From Catellatospora citrea (GTDB lineage Bacteria > Actinomycetota > Actinomycetes > Mycobacteriales > Micromonosporaceae), in contig NZ_RAPR01000001.1 in assembly GCF_003610235.1 (NCBI RefSeq), forward strand, positions 7,378,001 through 7,442,000: a stretch of DNA of 64,000 bases. Reading direction: 5' to 3'. Below, in pieces: positions 32,869 to 41,141 of this stretch. A program made the position numbers and the translations under genes. How positions within the stretch are numbered: the first letter of the stretch is position 1; every line of letters begins with the position of its first letter. The notes beneath the pieces are model-generated. The model did not search any database. It saw nothing but the letters and a program-made list of their open reading frames with translations, and had not been told where the DNA came from.

Positions 32869-35800
32869 GTGGCTCCACCAGCTGCAAACGCGGCGACCCG
32901 CGCGAACGGACGGAACTGGCGCGAGAAGGTGCCCCGCGTCTTCGCCATCCTGATCGCCTGTATCGCCGCGATCAGCGCGCTGGCCGCGGTCGGCGGCGCG
33001 CTGGGGCACAGCACCCAGCCGGTGCGCCGCATTCTCGACGACGTGCTGATCCCGGTTCCGGCGAACCTCGCGTACGCGGCGTTCATGGCGGTGCTCGCCG
33101 CGGCCACCGCCCGGCGCAAGAAGATCGCCTGGTGGACCATGATCGTCTACCTGGTCATCGACGTGGGGTCGAGCGTGCTCGCGCTCGGCGTGATCACGCT
33201 GGTGCCCGAGGGCGAGCTCGTCGACGACGCCGGAGTGCCGCTGTTCAGCGGCTGGGGCCGGGTGGCCACCAGCATCGCCGTGCTCGTCGGCGTCGCGGCG
33301 CTGATCATCCTGTTCCTGGCCCGTGAGCAGTTCTACGCCCGGATCCGCAAGGGCGCCGTGTGGAAGGCCCTGGCCGTCTTCGCGGGCATCGCCGCGGTCG
33401 GCATCGGCCTCGGTTACAGCCTGGTCGCCGCCTTCCCCGGCACCCTCGGCCCGGACGCCGGGGAGCAGCTGGCGTACGCCGCGGAGAAGGTGCTCGGCGG
33501 CGCGTTCGAGTTCGACGTGACCCGCGACGGCGCCGCACCCGGCTGGGTCAACTTCGTCCTCGGCCTGTTCGGCGCGATCGCGGTGTTCGCGGCGCTGTTC
33601 ACGCTGCTGCGCTCGCAGCAGGTCAACGCGGTGCTGGAGCCCGCCGACGAGGTGAAGGTGCGCGGCCTGCTGGACCACTACGGCGAGCGCGATTCGCTGG
33701 GCTACTTCGCCACCCGGCGGGACAAGCTGGTGACCTTCTCGCCGAGCGGCAAGGCCGCCGTCACCTACCGCCCGGTCAACGGGGTGAGCCTGGCCAGCGG
33801 CGACCCCGTCGGCGACCCGGAGGCCTGGGGCCAGGCCATCGACGCGTGGCTGGAGGAGGCCCGCAGTTACGCCTGGACCCCGGCGGCCATGGGCGCCAGC
33901 GAGGAGGGCGCGACGGCGTACCACAAGGCCGGGTTGAAGGTGCTGGAGCTGGGCGACGAGGCGATCCTGCTGACCGACCGGTACTCCCTGGACGGGCGGG
34001 AGATGCGCCAGGTGCGCCAAGCCGTCAACCGGGTCGAGCGCGCCGGGTACACCTCGACGGTGCGCCGGCACGCCGAGATCCCGGCCGACGAGATGAAGGA
34101 GATCGCGGAGCTGGCCACCCGGTGGCGCGACACGGACAGCGAGCGCGGCTTCTCCATGGCGCTGGGCCGCCTCGGCGACCCCAACGACGGGCAGTGCGTG
34201 CTGGTCGAGGCCCGCGACGCCGACGGCATCGTGCGCTCGATGCTGTCGTTCAGCCCCTGGGGCCGGCGCGGCCTGTCGCTGGACCTGATGCGCCGCGACC
34301 ACGAGGCCGAGAACGGCGTCATGGAGTTCATGGTCACCGCGCTCATGAACGCCGCGCCCAAGCTGGGCGTGGAACGGGTGTCGCTGAACTTCGCGGTGTT
34401 CCGGGCGGTGTTCGAGGAGGGCGGCCGCATCGGCGCCGGGCCGGTGCTGCGGCTGTGGCGGCGGGTGCTGATGTTCTTCTCCAAGTGGTGGCAGCTGGAG
34501 CAGCTGTACCGGTCGAACATCAAGTACCAGCCGGAGTGGGTGCCGCGTTTCCTGTGTTTCGGGGAGCGGCGCGACCTGGCCAAGGTCGGTCTGGCCTCGG
34601 CGATCGCGGAGGGCTTCCTGACCGTGCCGGGCACGCCGGTGGCCGCGCTGGACGCGACCGCGGCGCCCGTGCTGGCGGGCCTGCCCGCGCCCGCGGCGCC
34701 GGCCGAGCTGGCCGGTGCGGCGCACGACGAGAGCGTCACCGAGCAGATGGCGGTGCGCCTGGCCAAGCTCGAACGGCTGCGCGCCGCCGGCGTCGACCCG
34801 TACCCGGTGGGCTTCCACCCGACCGCGACCTGCGGGCAGATCCGCGAGCGGCACCCGGAGACGCCCGCCGACACGCGCACCGGCGACCGGGTGTCGGCGG
34901 CCGGCCGGGTGATGCTGCTGCGCGACCACGGCCACATCGCCTTCGCGACCATTCGCGACTGGGACGGCGACCTGCAGCTGATGATCGACCGTGACGTCGC
35001 GGCGTGGACGGACGCGATCGACATCGGCGACCACGTCGGCGTCACCGGCGAGGTCGTCACCACCAAGCGCGGCGAGCTGTCGGTGCACGTGGACACCTGG
35101 GAGATCACCGGAAAGTGCCTGCGCCCGCTGCCGGACAAGCACAGCGGCCTGACCGACCCGGAGGCGAAGGTCCGCCAGCGCTACCTCGACCTGATCACCA
35201 GCAGCACGGCGCGCGAGCTGCTGCGGGCGCGCAGCGCGGCGGTGCACAGCCTGCGCCAGTCGTTCAGCGACCGCGGCTTCATCGAGGTGGAGACGCCGAT
35301 CCTGCAGCGCATCCACGGCGGCGCCAACGCGCGCCCGTTCACCACCCACATCAACGCCTACGACCTGCGCCTCTACCTGCGCATCGCGCCCGAGCTGTAT
35401 CTGAAGCGGCTGGCCGTGGGCGGCGTGGAGAAGGTCTTCGAGCTGGGCCGCACCTTCCGCAACGAGGGCGTGGACTACAAGCACAACCCCGAGTTCTCGA
35501 TGCTGGAGGCCTATCAGGCCTATGCCGACTACGACTCGATGCTGACGCTCACCCGCGAGGTGGTGCAGTCCGCGGCGCGGGCCGCCAACGGCGAGTGCGT
35601 GATCATGCACGACGGCCAGCCGCACGACGTGTCGGGGGACTGGACGGTGCGCACCGTCGACGAGGCGATCTCGTCCGCGCTGGGCGAGGAGATCACCGCC
35701 GACACCGATGTGGAGAAGCTGCGCAAACTCTGCGACGACGCGAAGATCCCGTACGACCCGAAGTGGGGCCGCGGCGCGGTGGTGCTGGAGATGTACGAGC

Positions 35801-36183
35801 GGCTGGTCGAGGAGAAGACCGTCATGCCGACGTTCTACAAGGACTTCCCGACCGACGTGTCCCCGCTGACCCGGCAGAGCCGCGTCGACGCGCGGCTGGC
35901 CGAACGCTGGGACCTGGTCGCCTTCGGCACCGAGCTGGGCACGGCGTACTCCGAGCTCACCGACCCGATCGAGCAGCGCCGCCGGCTCACCGAGCAGTCG
36001 CTGCTGGCCGCGGGCGGCGACCCGGAGGCGATGGAGCTGGACGAGGACTTCCTGCAGGCGCTCGAGTACGCCATGCCGCCCACCGGCGGTCTCGGCATCG
36101 GCGTCGACCGGCTGGTCATGCTGCTCACCGGCCGGTCCATCCGGGAGACCCTGCCGTTCCCGCTGGTTCGCGGAGCGCGCTGA
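32869..36183 (+). CDS. lysX: LysX: lysylphosphatidylglycerol synthase fused to lysyl-tRNA synthetase
   Basis: 1104 residues from a GTG at 32869 with GAGG seven bases before. The N-terminal about 220 residues hold six or more membrane helices, followed by the DUF2156 lysyltransferase domain (about 250-590; R-D-H-E-A-E-N-G-V-M-E-F-M is a family block). The C-terminal part is a class II lysyl-tRNA synthetase: OB fold near 620-720, motif 2 F-R-N-E-G-V-D-Y-K-H-N-P-E-F and motif 3 G-L-G-I-G-V-D-R-L-V-M-L. The protein charges tRNA with lysine and moves it onto phosphatidylglycerol, making the membrane less anionic against cationic peptides. The fused form is the mycobacterial and actinomycete type. 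Confidence 0.95.
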   Translation: MAPPAANAATRANGRNWREKVPRVFAILIACIAAISALAAVGGALGHSTQPVRRILDDVLIPVPANLAYAAFMAVLAAATARRKKIAWWTMIVYLVIDVGSSVLALGVITLVPEGELVDDAGVPLFSGWGRVATSIAVLVGVAALIILFLAREQFYARIRKGAVWKALAVFAGIAAVGIGLGYSLVAAFPGTLGPDAGEQLAYAAEKVLGGAFEFDVTRDGAAPGWVNFVLGLFGAIAVFAALFTLLRSQQVNAVLEPADEVKVRGLLDHYGERDSLGYFATRRDKLVTFSPSGKAAVTYRPVNGVSLASGDPVGDPEAWGQAIDAWLEEARSYAWTPAAMGASEEGATAYHKAGLKVLELGDEAILLTDRYSLDGREMRQVRQAVNRVERAGYTSTVRRHAEIPADEMKEIAELATRWRDTDSERGFSMALGRLGDPNDGQCVLVEARDADGIVRSMLSFSPWGRRGLSLDLMRRDHEAENGVMEFMVTALMNAAPKLGVERVSLNFAVFRAVFEEGGRIGAGPVLRLWRRVLMFFSKWWQLEQLYRSNIKYQPEWVPRFLCFGERRDLAKVGLASAIAEGFLTVPGTPVAALDATAAPVLAGLPAPAAPAELAGAAHDESVTEQMAVRLAKLERLRAAGVDPYPVGFHPTATCGQIRERHPETPADTRTGDRVSAAGRVMLLRDHGHIAFATIRDWDGDLQLMIDRDVAAWTDAIDIGDHVGVTGEVVTTKRGELSVHVDTWEITGKCLRPLPDKHSGLTDPEAKVRQRYLDLITSSTARELLRARSAAVHSLRQSFSDRGFIEVETPILQRIHGGANARPFTTHINAYDLRLYLRIAPELYLKRLAVGGVEKVFELGRTFRNEGVDYKHNPEFSMLEAYQAYADYDSMLTLTREVVQSAARAANGECVIMHDGQPHDVSGDWTVRTVDEAISSALGEEITADTDVEKLRKLCDDAKIPYDPKWGRGAVVLEMYERLVEEKTVMPTFYKDFPTDVSPLTRQSRVDARLAERWDLVAFGTELGTAYSELTDPIEQRRRLTEQSLLAAGGDPEAMELDEDFLQALEYAMPPTGGLGIGVDRLVMLLTGRSIRETLPFPLVRGAR

Positions 36184-36244
36184 AGGCATACGACCTATTT
36201 GGGCATTTTGGTATGGTGCTGGTACGTAGGCCGCAGGAGGAGTC

Positions 36245-37156
36245 ATGCGTGCCGGACCGGCACCCGGGAACCGACGGCGCGCGATCGTCACCGCGCTGGT
36301 GCTGGTCGTCGTCATCCTCGTCGGTGGATTCCTGCTCGGACACCTCGCCGGCAGCCGGTCCCGGTCGGGGCTCGGCGACCGGCCGGACGCCCCGAAGAAC
36401 TCGCGTGACCGGGTCGGCCCGAACGCCCGGCTCGCGCTGCCGCCGCTGCCGCCCCGGCCCCAGCCGATCACCGGGCCCGACCGCCCGCCGCTGCCGGTCG
36501 AGAAGGGCGGCCCGTTCGGCAGCCGGCTGACCACCGGCACCCCCGAGGTCGCGCTGACCTTCGACGACGGCCCGGACGAGGTGTGGACGCCGCAGGTGCT
36601 GGCGCTGCTGCGCGACTACGGCGTACGGGCCACCTTCTGCATGATCGGCGCCAAGGCCGCGAAGTATCCGCAGCTGGTACGCGATGTCGTCGCGGACGGG
36701 CACACGCTGTGCAACCACAGCTGGAGCCACGACGTGTGGCTGGGCCTGCGCGACGAGCCGACGGTGCTCGCCGACCTGAAGCGCACCAGCGCCGCACTGA
36801 CCGCCGCGGCCCCCACGGCGCGGATCTCCTACTACCGCCAGCCGGGCGGCAACTGGACGGCCACCCTGGTGGCCGCCGCGCGGCGGCTGGGCATGACGGC
36901 GCTGCACTGGCGGGTCGACCCGCACGACTGGCGGAACGGGCCGTCGTACCGCATCGCGGCGGACGTCACGGGGCAGGCCGCGCCGGGTTCGATCGTGCTG
37001 CTGCACGACGGCGGCGGCGACCGCGCCCGCACGTTGTCGGCGCTGCGGACCATCCTGGCGAACCTGATCACGCGGTTCCACCTGGCCCCGCTGCCGCCGG
37101 GCATAGAAGAGCCCCGGCCGTCCGGAACCGGTCGGTTCGGACGGCCGGGGCAGTGA
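36245..37156 (+). CDS. Polysaccharide deacetylase (NodB domain)
   Basis: 303 residues, with AGGAGGAG just before the ATG. A single N-terminal helix (13-33) anchors it outside the cell and a Pro-rich linker follows. The NodB domain has TFDDGP (105-110, catalytic Asp and metal Asp) and H-S-W-S-H (158-162, two metal His), then R-Q-P-G-G-N-W and L-L-H-D-G. It removes acetyl groups from peptidoglycan or a surface glycan. The last 15 codons are formed by a terminator hairpin. It follows lysX by 61 bp on the same strand, but an AT-rich stretch upstream could hold its own promoter. Confidence 0.92.
   Translation: MRAGPAPGNRRRAIVTALVLVVVILVGGFLLGHLAGSRSRSGLGDRPDAPKNSRDRVGPNARLALPPLPPRPQPITGPDRPPLPVEKGGPFGSRLTTGTPEVALTFDDGPDEVWTPQVLALLRDYGVRATFCMIGAKAAKYPQLVRDVVADGHTLCNHSWSHDVWLGLRDEPTVLADLKRTSAALTAAAPTARISYYRQPGGNWTATLVAAARRLGMTALHWRVDPHDWRNGPSYRIAADVTGQAAPGSIVLLHDGGGDRARTLSALRTILANLITRFHLAPLPPGIEEPRPSGTGRFGRPGQ
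37111..37151 (+). terminator. Terminator hairpin inside the end of the deacetylase gene
   Basis: GCCCCGGCCGTCCG pairs perfectly with CGGACGGCCGGGGC (14 bp), and inside the loop AACCG pairs with CGGTT. The hairpin lies fully within the coding sequence, ending three bases before the TGA at 37154. Confidence 0.65.
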
Positions 37157-37179
37157 CTCACCGCCGCGGTAGCGGGCGG

Positions 37180-38094
37180 CTATCGGGTCAGGGCGTCCAC
37201 GACTTCCTGGGCACGGGTCTCGTGCTTGGCGTAGTGGTACGGGAAGGCCGACACCTGGACCTCCTGGATGGCCAGCGTCAGCGGCATGTCCTGCCAGCCC
37301 TGGACGTTGGCGAGGGCCTTGTAGAACTGGGTCGCCGCGTACTTGGGCTGCATCAGGTCGCGCACGGTGCCCCAACCGGAGGTCGGGCGCTGCTGGAACA
37401 GGCCGACCGAGTCGTGGTCGGAGCCCTCACCCTGGTTGGTGTAGTCGTACGACTCCGCGTACACGGTGCTGGCCAGGTTGTACAGCTGGCTCTCCTGCAT
37501 CGCGCAGGCGATCGCCGCGACGTAGGCGCGCTTGGGCAGGCCCAGCTGCTGACCGGCCTGCACGATCGCCTGGGCGTTGCGCATCTGGGTCATGTCCAGT
37601 CCGGCGACGGGGCGCAGGACGGGCTGGGGGGCGGCCTTCGGCTTGGCGGCCTTGGGCTTGGCAGCCTTCGGCTTTGCGGCGATCTTGGGCGCTGCCTTCG
37701 GGGCGGCCTTGGGCGCTGCCTTGGGGGCTGCTGCCTTCGGGGCGGCCTGGGGCGCTGCCTTCGGGGCTGCGGCCTCGACCGGCGCCACCGCGGCGGTCGC
37801 GGCGCGGTCCAGCGACCGCGTCGCGGCCTGGTCGGCCACGGCCCGGCTGGCGCTCGCGGTCTGCAGGGTCACCTGGTGCTCGGGTGCGCCGGCGCCGGCC
37901 GCCACTCCGCCGACCGTGGCGGCGCCCAGGGCGCCGACGAGGCCGGTCACTGCCATCAGCTTGCGCGAGTCGGCCGACTTGAGCCGGCTGATCGCCTCCG
38001 CGAGGGACTTGAGGGGACTGGTCAGGGGATTCTGGCGGGTTGCCGCTCGATGACGGCCGACTCCGCGCTGCTCGTGTGCTCCGTTGCCACGCAT
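37180..38094 (-). CDS. Secreted/anchored lysozyme-like (transglycosylase-fold) protein
   Basis: 304 residues from an ATG at 38094. A basic N-terminus precedes one hydrophobic segment (about 47-70), then an Ala/Pro/Lys repeat region (K-A-A-P-K units, about 105-165), the type of linker that crosses the cell wall. The C-terminal domain (about 170-304) has A-I-A-C-A-M-Q-E-S-Q-L-Y-N and D-S-V-G-L-F-Q-Q-R-P-T-S-G-W-G, a lysozyme-like fold common in actinomycetes. The Glu in M-Q-E-S is the candidate catalytic acid. It should act on peptidoglycan, though hydrolysis is not proven for this group. It converges on the deacetylase gene. Confidence 0.82.
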   Translation of the reverse strand: MRGNGAHEQRGVGRHRAATRQNPLTSPLKSLAEAISRLKSADSRKLMAVTGLVGALGAATVGGVAAGAGAPEHQVTLQTASASRAVADQAATRSLDRAATAAVAPVEAAAPKAAPQAAPKAAAPKAAPKAAPKAAPKIAAKPKAAKPKAAKPKAAPQPVLRPVAGLDMTQMRNAQAIVQAGQQLGLPKRAYVAAIACAMQESQLYNLASTVYAESYDYTNQGEGSDHDSVGLFQQRPTSGWGTVRDLMQPKYAATQFYKALANVQGWQDMPLTLAIQEVQVSAFPYHYAKHETRAQEVVDALTR

Positions 38095-38329
38095 TCGCCG
38101 ATCCTAGAAAGGCGATCGACCGCTGCCCACCTGCGAATAGTGGTCGGGACCACTGTTGAGCGCTGCGGAGGCGCAGGTCGAGGCCCTAGTCCATGCATTC
38201 AGGCTGTGTTGATGTAGTACTTTCGGACGATGGGAATACGGACATTTCACGCTGACCTGGTTCATGACCAATCGACCTGAAACGGTTCGAAACCGGATAA
38301 CCTGAGAGCCGGACTCAGGCAGGAGCGCT

Positions 38330-39100
38330 ATGGACTGGAACCTGCTGGCCTGCGCCCGGCACCACCTCACCTACGCCCCGGACGAGCCCGAACTGCGTGA
38401 TCACCTGCGGGTGGACACCGTCGACGGAGCGGCCTGGCGCTGCCTGCGCTGCGGGGACTACGTGCCCGGCCCGCCGCGGGCCGCCGGCCCCGCCGACGAG
38501 GCCCCCGTGCCGCTGCGCGGGCAACTGCTGCGCGACGCCGTGGTGCTGCGGGCCCTGGCGGTCGAACGCGCGATCCGCGGTGGGCTCCTGCTGCTGGGGG
38601 CGTACGCCGTCTGGCGCTTCCGCGGCGCCCAGCCCGCCGTGCAGATCGCGTTCGACCAGGATCTGCCCCTGCTGCAGCCGCTGGCCGACCGGCTGCACTG
38701 GAACCTCGCCGAGTCGCCGCTGGTGCACCTGGTGCGCACCGCGCTGGCCACCCGGCCGCAGACGCTCACCTGGATCGCCGCCGGCCTGGCCTGCTACGGC
38801 CTGCTCCAGCTCGCCGAGGGCACCGGGCTGTGGCTGCTGCGCCGGTGGGGCGAGTACCTGGCCGCGATCGCCACCGCGGCGTTCATCCCGCTGGAGGTGT
38901 ACGAGCTGATCGAGCGCGTCACCTGGGTCCGCGTCACCGCCCTGCTGATCAACATCGGCGCCGTGGTCTTCCTCGTCTACCGCAAGCGCCTGTTCGGCGC
39001 CCGCGGTGGCCGCCCCGCCTACGACGCCGAACGCCACCACGCCAGCCTGATCCAGGTAGCCCGCGCCGCCACCGGCCCACCCACAGCGCACAACCCTTGA
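38330..39100 (+). CDS. DUF2127 family membrane protein
   Basis: 256 residues with AGGAG before the ATG. A cytoplasmic front part has C-A-R-H-H and C-L-R-C-G, a possible small zinc site. Four hydrophobic helices follow, matching DUF2127 with the segment L-E-G-x-G-L-W/Y near the second helix (here L-A-E-G-T-G-L-W-L-L-R-R-W-G-E-Y) and P-L-E-V-Y-E-L. The function of the family is unknown. It is divergent from the lysozyme-like gene. Confidence 0.85.
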   Translation: MDWNLLACARHHLTYAPDEPELRDHLRVDTVDGAAWRCLRCGDYVPGPPRAAGPADEAPVPLRGQLLRDAVVLRALAVERAIRGGLLLLGAYAVWRFRGAQPAVQIAFDQDLPLLQPLADRLHWNLAESPLVHLVRTALATRPQTLTWIAAGLACYGLLQLAEGTGLWLLRRWGEYLAAIATAAFIPLEVYELIERVTWVRVTALLINIGAVVFLVYRKRLFGARGGRPAYDAERHHASLIQVARAATGPPTAHNP

Positions 39101-39153
39101 CTACCCGCGCGCCGCCGGCCCACTCCCGGTGCGCCGCCGGCCCACTCGCGGTT

Positions 39154-39219
39154 GCGCAACTCTTAACGAGTCGCGGCTTGCCGAACCTTCTGATGCCGCG
39201 ACTCCTTAATAGTTGCGGC
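39154..39219 (+). terminator. Imperfect hairpin after DUF2127 gene
   Basis: The arm at 39154-39177 (GCGCAACTCTTAACGAGTCG then CGGC) pairs with 39195-39219 with a few mismatches. It lies 54 bp past the stop of the DUF2127 gene. Just before it a GCGCCGCCGGCCCACTC unit occurs twice. Confidence 0.4.
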
Positions 39220-39221
39220 TC

Positions 39222-39251
39222 GGGTGGCGGGGCGGGGCGGGGCGGGGCGGG
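39222..39251 (+). repeat. G-rich (GGGGC)n tract
   Basis: GGGGC repeats four times and is closed by GGG (39229-39251), with another GGG at 39222. Five G-runs with single-base loops form a textbook G-quadruplex motif on the plus strand. It lies between two convergent genes. Confidence 0.6.
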
Positions 39252-39257
39252 ACGGCG

Positions 39258-39288
39258 AGCGCCCGCCCGGCGGGGCCGGGCGGGCGCT
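39258..39288 (-). terminator. Hairpin after DUF937 gene
   Basis: AGCGCCCGCCCGGC pairs perfectly with GCCGGGCGGGCGCT around GGG. It starts 18 bp beyond the stop of the minus-strand DUF937 gene. Confidence 0.65.
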
Positions 39289-39306
39289 GGTGCAGGTGTT
39301 AAAGGG

Positions 39307-39714
39307 TCACTGGCCGAACAGTTTGCCCATCATCTGCTGGAGTTGCTGCGGGTCGGGCATCTGGCCCTGCGGCGTCGCCTGGTTGACGATCTCCGGCAGC
39401 ACCTTGGCGAGGTCGTCGGCGGCCTGGCGCGGCGTGGTGCCGGCCTCCTGGGCCACGTGCTCGAGCGTGCCGCCGCCCAGTGCCTGCTGCAGCTGCGCGC
39501 CGGTGACGTTCTCGTTCTTGCCGGTGCCGATCCAGGACTGCACCTGGGGGCCTAGGCCCGACTTGCTCAGCTGATCCACCAGACCGCTGAGGTTCGGCTG
39601 ACCGCCACCGCCGCCACCGCCGCCGCCGCTCATCTGGCTGAACAGGCCCTTGAGCAGGTTCTGGATCTGCGGGTCGCTCATCAGCTTCATGATCTGGTTG
39701 AGGTCGACTGCCAT
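39307..39714 (-). CDS. DUF937/YidB-like protein
   Basis: 135 residues with a GGGGG-type ribosome site before the ATG. After an N-terminal helix and a run of nine glycines comes the DUF937 domain: L-V-D-Q-L-S-K-S-G-L-G-P-Q-V-Q-S-W-I-G-T-G-x-N, then A-L-G-G-G-T-L-E-H-V-A. It is soluble and helical. The family (YidB in E. coli) has no firm function. The end is Gln/Pro-rich. It is a single gene divergent from the 132-residue hypothetical. Confidence 0.87.
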   Translation of the reverse strand: MAVDLNQIMKLMSDPQIQNLLKGLFSQMSGGGGGGGGGQPNLSGLVDQLSKSGLGPQVQSWIGTGKNENVTGAQLQQALGGGTLEHVAQEAGTTPRQAADDLAKVLPEIVNQATPQGQMPDPQQLQQMMGKLFGQ

Positions 39715-39838
39715 TTCCCGTTACCCCCGTACTCGGTGCTGGACACTCTTCCTCGACCCTAGAAGGTCAACCGAACGGCTGAGGCAAAAGCGGTGAAATG
39801 CCCTCGGTCATGGGCTTGCTTCGCCCAGAATGTGCCGC

Positions 39839-40237
39839 ATGACGGAATACACCGATCAAGAGCGCCAGACTCTGCGTACCGCGGCCTTCGGCGCAGTCTT
39901 CCTCGTGTCCCATGCGGACCCCGGCTTCTTCGCGAGCTTCAAGGAGAGCATCGCGGGCGCCAAGGCGCTCGCCGGCGCGTCACCCGAGCTGCAGAGCGTG
40001 TTCAAGTCCGGCGGCCTGCCCGAGATCCCCAAGGGCTCGCCGGCCGAACTGGAGTCCGGTGTGCTCACCGCGCTGCAGCAGTCGGCGGGCATCCTGCAGG
40101 CGAAGTCCCCACAGGACCTGACCGAGTTCCGCACGGTCATCACCGCCGCCTGCGACCAGGTCGCCAACGCCTCCGGCGGCGTCAAGGACACCGAGACGGC
40201 CGCCATCGCCAAGGTCAAGTCCGCCATCGGCGCCTGA
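39839..40237 (+). CDS. Hypothetical soluble helical protein
   Basis: 132 residues from an ATG at 39839; an ATG three codons earlier (39830) is possible. It is acidic and mostly helical, with A-F-G-A-V-F-L-V-S-H-A-D-P-G-F-F near the start. I recognise no family and see no signal peptide or cysteine motif. Its composition matches its neighbours, so it looks like an ordinary actinomycete gene rather than a recent arrival. A long hairpin separates it from the convergent IclR gene. Confidence 0.65.
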   Translation: MTEYTDQERQTLRTAAFGAVFLVSHADPGFFASFKESIAGAKALAGASPELQSVFKSGGLPEIPKGSPAELESGVLTALQQSAGILQAKSPQDLTEFRTVITAACDQVANASGGVKDTETAAIAKVKSAIGA

Positions 40238-40254
40238 CCCCTCTCGATCGTCCG

Positions 40255-40313
40255 ACTTGCCTGGCACGTGTGCGTATCCGTGCCCAAGATACGCACAGGT
40301 GCCGGGCAAGTCC
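40255..40313. terminator. Long convergent hairpin related to the 29087 repeat
   Basis: Arms of 25 bp (40255-40279 and 40289-40313) match at 23 positions around a nine-base loop. The arm opens GACTTGCC and ends GTGCGTATC, both shared with the first repeat copy at 29085-29109. It lies between two convergent genes and should act as a bidirectional terminator. Confidence 0.65.
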
Positions 40314-40330
40314 GTTGATCGTGGGACGGG

Positions 40331-41101
40331 TCAGGGGAGGAGATGGGCGGCGGCGCGGAGTTGGGTGGCGTGGCGGTGCAGGTCGGCGACGATCTCGGCG
40401 ACGGTGGTGTCGCGCAGGCGGGCCAGGGGCACCGAGACGCTGATCGCGTCGACGGCGGGGGAGCGCAGCGGCACGGCGACGGCCAGGCACATGATGCCCT
40501 CGGTGTTCTCCTCGCGGTCCTCGGCGTGGCCGGCCTCGCGGATCCGTGCCAGCTCGGCGTGCAGCGCGTCGGGGGTGGTGAGCGTGTGCGGGGTGAGCGC
40601 GGCCAGCGGCCAGTCGAGCAGGCGGTCGACCTCGTCGTCGGCGCGCGCGGCCAGCAGCGCCTTGCCCAGCGCGGTGGCGTGGGCGGGCAGACGGCGGCCG
40701 ATCGCGCTGAACAGGCGTAGCGGATGTGCCGACTCGCGTTTCGCTATGTAAACGACGTTCGGCCCGTCGAGCCGGCCCAGGTGCACGGTCTCGCCGAAGC
40801 GGGCCGACAGCGCGTCCAGGGCGGCGTTGACCAGCCCGATCGCATCGTCGCTGTCCAGGTAGGACGCGCCGACCTGCAGGGCGCGTACGCCGAGGCCGAA
40901 GCGCGTGCCGGCGGCGTCGGTCTCCACCCAGCCGCGCTGGCTCATCGTGCGCAGCAACCCGTGCAGGCTGCTCTTGGGAATGTCCAGCTCCCGGGAGAGT
41001 TCGACGAGCCCACGCGGGCCGCCGGCGGCGAGCGCCTCCAGCAGTTCGAGGGTGCGCTCGGAGGACTTCACCGGCGGGCGGTCGGCCCCCTGCTGGTTCA
41101 T
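40331..41101 (-). CDS. IclR-family regulator (KdgR-like)
   Basis: 256 residues from an ATG at 41101, with AAGGGA seven bases upstream. The N-terminal winged helix (about 15-75) includes L-V-E-L-S-R-E-L-D-I-P-K-S-S-L-H-G-L-L-R. The C-terminal effector domain has the family segment L-P-A-H-A-T-A-L-G-K-A-L-L and E-E-N-T-E-G-I-M-C-L-A-V-A-V-P. It is divergent from a KDPG aldolase/KDG kinase operon, the classic place for a repressor that responds to 2-keto-3-deoxygluconate. The ligand is inferred from context. Confidence 0.9.
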   Translation of the reverse strand: MNQQGADRPPVKSSERTLELLEALAAGGPRGLVELSRELDIPKSSLHGLLRTMSQRGWVETDAAGTRFGLGVRALQVGASYLDSDDAIGLVNAALDALSARFGETVHLGRLDGPNVVYIAKRESAHPLRLFSAIGRRLPAHATALGKALLAARADDEVDRLLDWPLAALTPHTLTTPDALHAELARIREAGHAEDREENTEGIMCLAVAVPLRSPAVDAISVSVPLARLRDTTVAEIVADLHRHATQLRAAAHLLP

Positions 41102-41123
41102 TGCCAATCCCTTCGTCCGCCAC

Positions 41124-41141
41124 TATGGTCACATACGTGAC
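41124..41141 (+). promoter_or_regulatory. Promoter and palindrome of the kdg operon
   Basis: A TATGGT -10 box (41124-41129) lies seven bases before a GTG (41137), a leaderless layout. GTCAC-ATAC-GTGAC (41128-41141) is a perfect 5-bp inverted repeat that overlaps the box and the start codon. It is a candidate site for the divergent IclR protein. Confidence 0.5.

Noticed and set aside
38283..38295. CGGTT-CGA-AACCG palindrome upstream of DUF2127 gene
   Set aside because: Short and without a linked regulator; noted only as possible promoter structure.
38095..38329. Possible ydaO-type (c-di-AMP) riboswitch before the lysozyme-like gene
   Set aside because: Such riboswitches often precede wall-hydrolase genes, but I could not find the conserved motif in this leader.
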